A program made the translations under genes and the position numbers. From positions 186,001 through 250,000 of the forward strand of contig JAWKIQ010000002.1 in assembly GCA_041394185.1 (NCBI GenBank): 64,000 bases of DNA, written 5' to 3'. Origin of the DNA: Acidimicrobiales bacterium (GTDB lineage: Bacteria; Actinomycetota; Acidimicrobiia; Acidimicrobiales; Poriferisodalaceae). Numbering within the stretch: the stretch's first letter is position 1; each line of letters begins with the position of its first letter. A model generated the notes under the pieces. It saw only the letters and a program-made list of their open reading frames with translations. It was not told where the DNA came from and did no database searches. Below are positions 61,689-64,000 of the stretch, piece by piece.

Positions 61689-62960
61689 ATGCACACGAGC
61701 GACGACGTCCTCGCAGACCTGTTCTCATTCATCGGCGCCTCGCCCTCGCCCTTCCACGCGGTCGATTCGGCAGCGGCCGAGCTCGAGTCTCACGGGTTCA
61801 GCGCCCTCGACGAAGCCCAGCGTTGGGACGACCCGTCGGGCCGACACTTCGTCAAGCGATCGGGGGCGCTGATCGCATGGGTCCGATCACCCGACGCTTC
61901 GCCCGCTACGCCGGTCCGGCTCATCGGGGCCCACACCGACAGCCCCAACCTGAGGCTGAAGCCCCAACCCGACAGCGGGCGGGCCGGCTATCGCCAGCTT
62001 GGTGTGGAGGTCTACGGCGGGCCACTGCTCAACTCGTGGCTCGATCGCGACCTCGGAATCGCCGGACGCCTGATGGTCGACGGCGGGCACCAGGTGCTGG
62101 TCAGAATCGACGAGCCGGTCGCAAGGGTCGCTCAGCTGGCCATCCACCTCGACCGTGAGGTGAACGAGGGTCTCAGGCTCGACCGTCAACTGCACCTCAG
62201 CCCGATATGGGGATTGGGCTCGGCCACCGACGGCGAACTCATCGAGTTCGTGGCCGCTCAGGCACAGGTACGGCCAGCACAGGTCGACGGCTTCGATCTG
62301 ATGCTTCACGACGTTGCGCCGCCGGCAGTTCTCGGCGCAGACCGCTCCATGTACGCAGCGGCGAGAATCGACAACCTCGCCTCGTGCCACGGTGCAATCG
62401 CGGCTCTGGCCTCCGCGGCCGACGCTGCACAGTGGGCGATGATCTGTCTGTTCGACCACGAAGAGGTCGGCTCGGGTTCGTCAACCGGAGCCGACGGTTC
62501 GATGCTGGCGCACATCCTGGAGAGGATCGAGATGGGCGTCGGCGGCGACCGCGAGACCCTTCTGAGATCGATCGCCCAGAGCTGGTGTGTCAGCGCCGAC
62601 GGCGCCCACGCGGTTCACCCCAACTATCTCGACAGGTACGAACCAGACCACCTCGTCTCGCTGAACGGCGGACCCGTGGTGAAGACCAACGTCAACGAGC
62701 GCTACGCCACCTCGGCCGAGGGAATGGCCATGTTCAAGCGGGTGTGCGAGGTCGCCGAGGTACCCCACCAGGTGTACTCGCACCGAACCAACCTGGCTTG
62801 TGGTTCGACGATCGGGCCCCTGACCGCTGCAAACCTGGGGGTGCGAACCGTCGACGTTGGCAGCGCCCAGCTGAGCATGCACTCGGCCCGAGAACTCGGC
62901 GGCGTCGAAGACCCCGCCATGCTCGCGGCAGCGCTGGCGGCCTTCGCAGCCGGGGGCTAG
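61689..62960 (+). CDS. M18-family aspartyl aminopeptidase
   Basis: 423 residues. GAHTDSPNLRLKP carries the first zinc-ligand His, RIDNLAS (the Asp bridging the two metals), FDHEEVGSGSSTGA (the ligand Glu pair), and HSARELGG (the last ligand His). The opening FIGASPSPFHAVDSAA and the end are as in the M18 family (apeB/DNPEP), which removes N-terminal Asp or Glu from peptides in the cytoplasm. ATG 61689 preferred over GTG 61686. Confidence 0.9.
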   Translation: MHTSDDVLADLFSFIGASPSPFHAVDSAAAELESHGFSALDEAQRWDDPSGRHFVKRSGALIAWVRSPDASPATPVRLIGAHTDSPNLRLKPQPDSGRAGYRQLGVEVYGGPLLNSWLDRDLGIAGRLMVDGGHQVLVRIDEPVARVAQLAIHLDREVNEGLRLDRQLHLSPIWGLGSATDGELIEFVAAQAQVRPAQVDGFDLMLHDVAPPAVLGADRSMYAAARIDNLASCHGAIAALASAADAAQWAMICLFDHEEVGSGSSTGADGSMLAHILERIEMGVGGDRETLLRSIAQSWCVSADGAHAVHPNYLDRYEPDHLVSLNGGPVVKTNVNERYATSAEGMAMFKRVCEVAEVPHQVYSHRTNLACGSTIGPLTAANLGVRTVDVGSAQLSMHSARELGGVEDPAMLAAALAAFAAGG

Positions 62961-62969
62961 GCAGCAGCG

Positions 62970-63911
62970 TCAGGCCGCCCGAACCTGAGGCACCACGACC
63001 TCCAGGTAGGCATCTAGTGCCTCGGCGTTCCAGGGCGCACGAAAAGCCACGTTCACCATCTGGGCGCCCGCGTCGCGATAGGCCAAGATCAGCTCGACGG
63101 CCTGATCGGGTGTGGCCAGCAACGAGCCGCTCATCAGTCGCTCGGCCTGATCGCCCCACTGGGCCGCCACAAGCGATCGCCGTTCGGCGACCTCGGCGTC
63201 GGTCAACCCCAGATCGAAGCTGAGGTTCACCGTGCGCTCGATCGAACCGGGGTCGCGACCCACCTGCTCGGCGTGCTGGGTGAGCAGACCGTTCAGTCGA
63301 CCGAAGGTCTCGGCCGAGACGTAGGCCGCGTTCCAGCCATCGGCCAGCCGCGCCACCATGGGGATGGTGCGCTTTTCACCGCGGCCACCGATCCAGATCG
63401 GCAGACGATCTTGGACCGGACGGGGAAGGCACGACGCGTTGTCCAACGTCACCCAGTCGCCCGAGAACGTGGTGCGATCCTGCGTCAGCAGACCCCTTAT
63501 CGCCTGGGTGGCCTCGTCCAACATGTCGAGGCGGCGCCCGGCCGGCGGGAAGTCATAGCCGTATGCCACCGCCTCTTGTTCGTGCCAGCCGGCGCCGAGC
63601 CCCAGGGTGAACCGACCCCCCGAGATGTGGTCAATGGTGGCAGCGACCTTGGCCAACAGACCCGGGTTGCGGTAGCCGACGTAGAACACCAACACGCCGA
63701 GCCTGGCGTTGGTGGTGTCGCACGCCAGGGCGGCCAGGCTGGCCACCGTCTCGAAGTGGTCGACGGTGCCTCCGGCGGGCGGGGCCTCGTAGATGTGGTC
63801 CCACACCGAGATCCAGTCGAGGCCTTCGGCATCTAGCCGGCGCCAGAGGCTCCGCATCTCGTCCATGGTCATGTTCTGTTGCCCGATGTGGGCGCCGAGC
63901 TGGAGTGTCAT
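62970..63911 (-). CDS. LLM-class flavin/F420-dependent oxidoreductase
   Basis: About 313 residues from ATG 63911 (GTG 63920 is also in frame). MTLQLGAHIGQ, GLDWISVWDHIYE, AATIDHISGGRFTLGLGAGWHEQEA and LPIWIGGRGEKRTIPMVARLADGWN mark it as luciferase-like; in this group F420 is the usual cofactor. Substrate unknown. An open frame on the same strand ends just upstream (63913), so the two may be one operon. Confidence 0.85.
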   Translation of the reverse strand: MTLQLGAHIGQQNMTMDEMRSLWRRLDAEGLDWISVWDHIYEAPPAGGTVDHFETVASLAALACDTTNARLGVLVFYVGYRNPGLLAKVAATIDHISGGRFTLGLGAGWHEQEAVAYGYDFPPAGRRLDMLDEATQAIRGLLTQDRTTFSGDWVTLDNASCLPRPVQDRLPIWIGGRGEKRTIPMVARLADGWNAAYVSAETFGRLNGLLTQHAEQVGRDPGSIERTVNLSFDLGLTDAEVAERRSLVAAQWGDQAERLMSGSLLATPDQAVELILAYRDAGAQMVNVAFRAPWNAEALDAYLEVVVPQVRAA

Positions 63912-63912
63912 T

Positions 63913-64000
63913 TCATGCACCGCCTCTGAGGCTGATTCGGGGATACAGGTGGCTCGAGTCGTTGAACGACCTGAGAATCCATTGTTCGTCTGTGATCACC
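63913..64000 (-). CDS. C-terminal end of a gene cut by the window edge (tentative)
   Basis: On the minus strand a frame is open from the edge and ends at TGA 63915-63913, reading VITDEQWILRSFNDSSHLYP then RISLRGGA. The stop is one base from the ATG of the next gene, as in coupled genes. The amino-acid style is plausible, but 29 codons are too few to call a family. A second frame is also open here. Confidence 0.3.
   Translation of the reverse strand, partial: VITDEQWILRSFNDSSHLYPRISLRGGA

Overview
The window is a 64 kb stretch of high-GC, gene-dense chromosome. It most likely comes from an actinobacterium of the Acidimicrobiia type. The grounds are: many GTG or TTG starts with GGAGG-like ribosome sites; actinobacterial families (two luciferase-like F420-type oxidoreductases, a PspC-domain protein, TetR plus DHA2 transporter, DUF3293, DUF4262); and secreted repeats of the GYW..D.GGVF.FGDA kind that are common in that class. 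Placement is inferred from protein style only. I saw no rRNA, tRNA, CRISPR array, insertion sequence or prophage, and no gap between genes exceeds 300 bases.

Layout. 1-3.5 kb: end of a long coiled-coil protein, then sufD, a Rieske ferredoxin and sufC in one overlapping minus-strand operon. 3.6-9.6 kb: a small Cys-rich protein, a fused two-ATPase ECF-type transporter with its EcfT partner, a hotdog protein, an HpcH/HpaI aldolase and a membrane-anchored protein. 9.7-12.4 kb: a large secreted esterase set between two blocks of repeats. 12.4-19.2 kb: small housekeeping or unknown genes (MFS, YczE-like, ThpR, DUF3293, glyoxalase-like, PIN, DUF4230, HD, DUF4349 lipoprotein). 19.4-20.8 kb: sufB, 16 kb away from sufD and sufC. 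21-31.3 kb: a nuclease-like unknown, a heterodimeric ABC exporter, gamma-carbonic-anhydrase-like protein, oligopeptidase B, a divergent FtsH-like protease and a MauE-like protein. 31.3-36.9 kb: flavin reductase, metallo-hydrolase, PilT and a three-gene operon ending in a probable selenoprotein. 37-43.9 kb: two GGDEF-EAL proteins flanking an acyl-CoA dehydrogenase. 43.9-55.5 kb: UvrD-type helicase, Uup, PspC, a TetR/DHA2 efflux pair, unknowns and class I fumarase. 55.5-64 kb: a third GGDEF-EAL protein, two LLM oxidoreductases, YbaK deacylase, rhomboid protease and M18 aminopeptidase.

Two observations stand out. First, the gene at 36379-36894 reads straight through an in-frame TGA at 36652 that would encode selenocysteine in a U-G-S-C motif. 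A perfect 8-bp hairpin starts 11 bases after the TGA, where a bacterial SECIS element should be. The gene is coupled to an unusual thioredoxin-like fusion protein and an epoxide-hydrolase-like enzyme, so this may be a little-described selenium-dependent redox system. Second, the separated suf loci carry the same operator-like palindrome (ACTA-N6-TAGT) 50-60 bases upstream of sufB and of sufD. Its outer bases differ between the two sites in a way that keeps the symmetry, which suggests one dimeric regulator controls both halves of the Fe-S assembly system.
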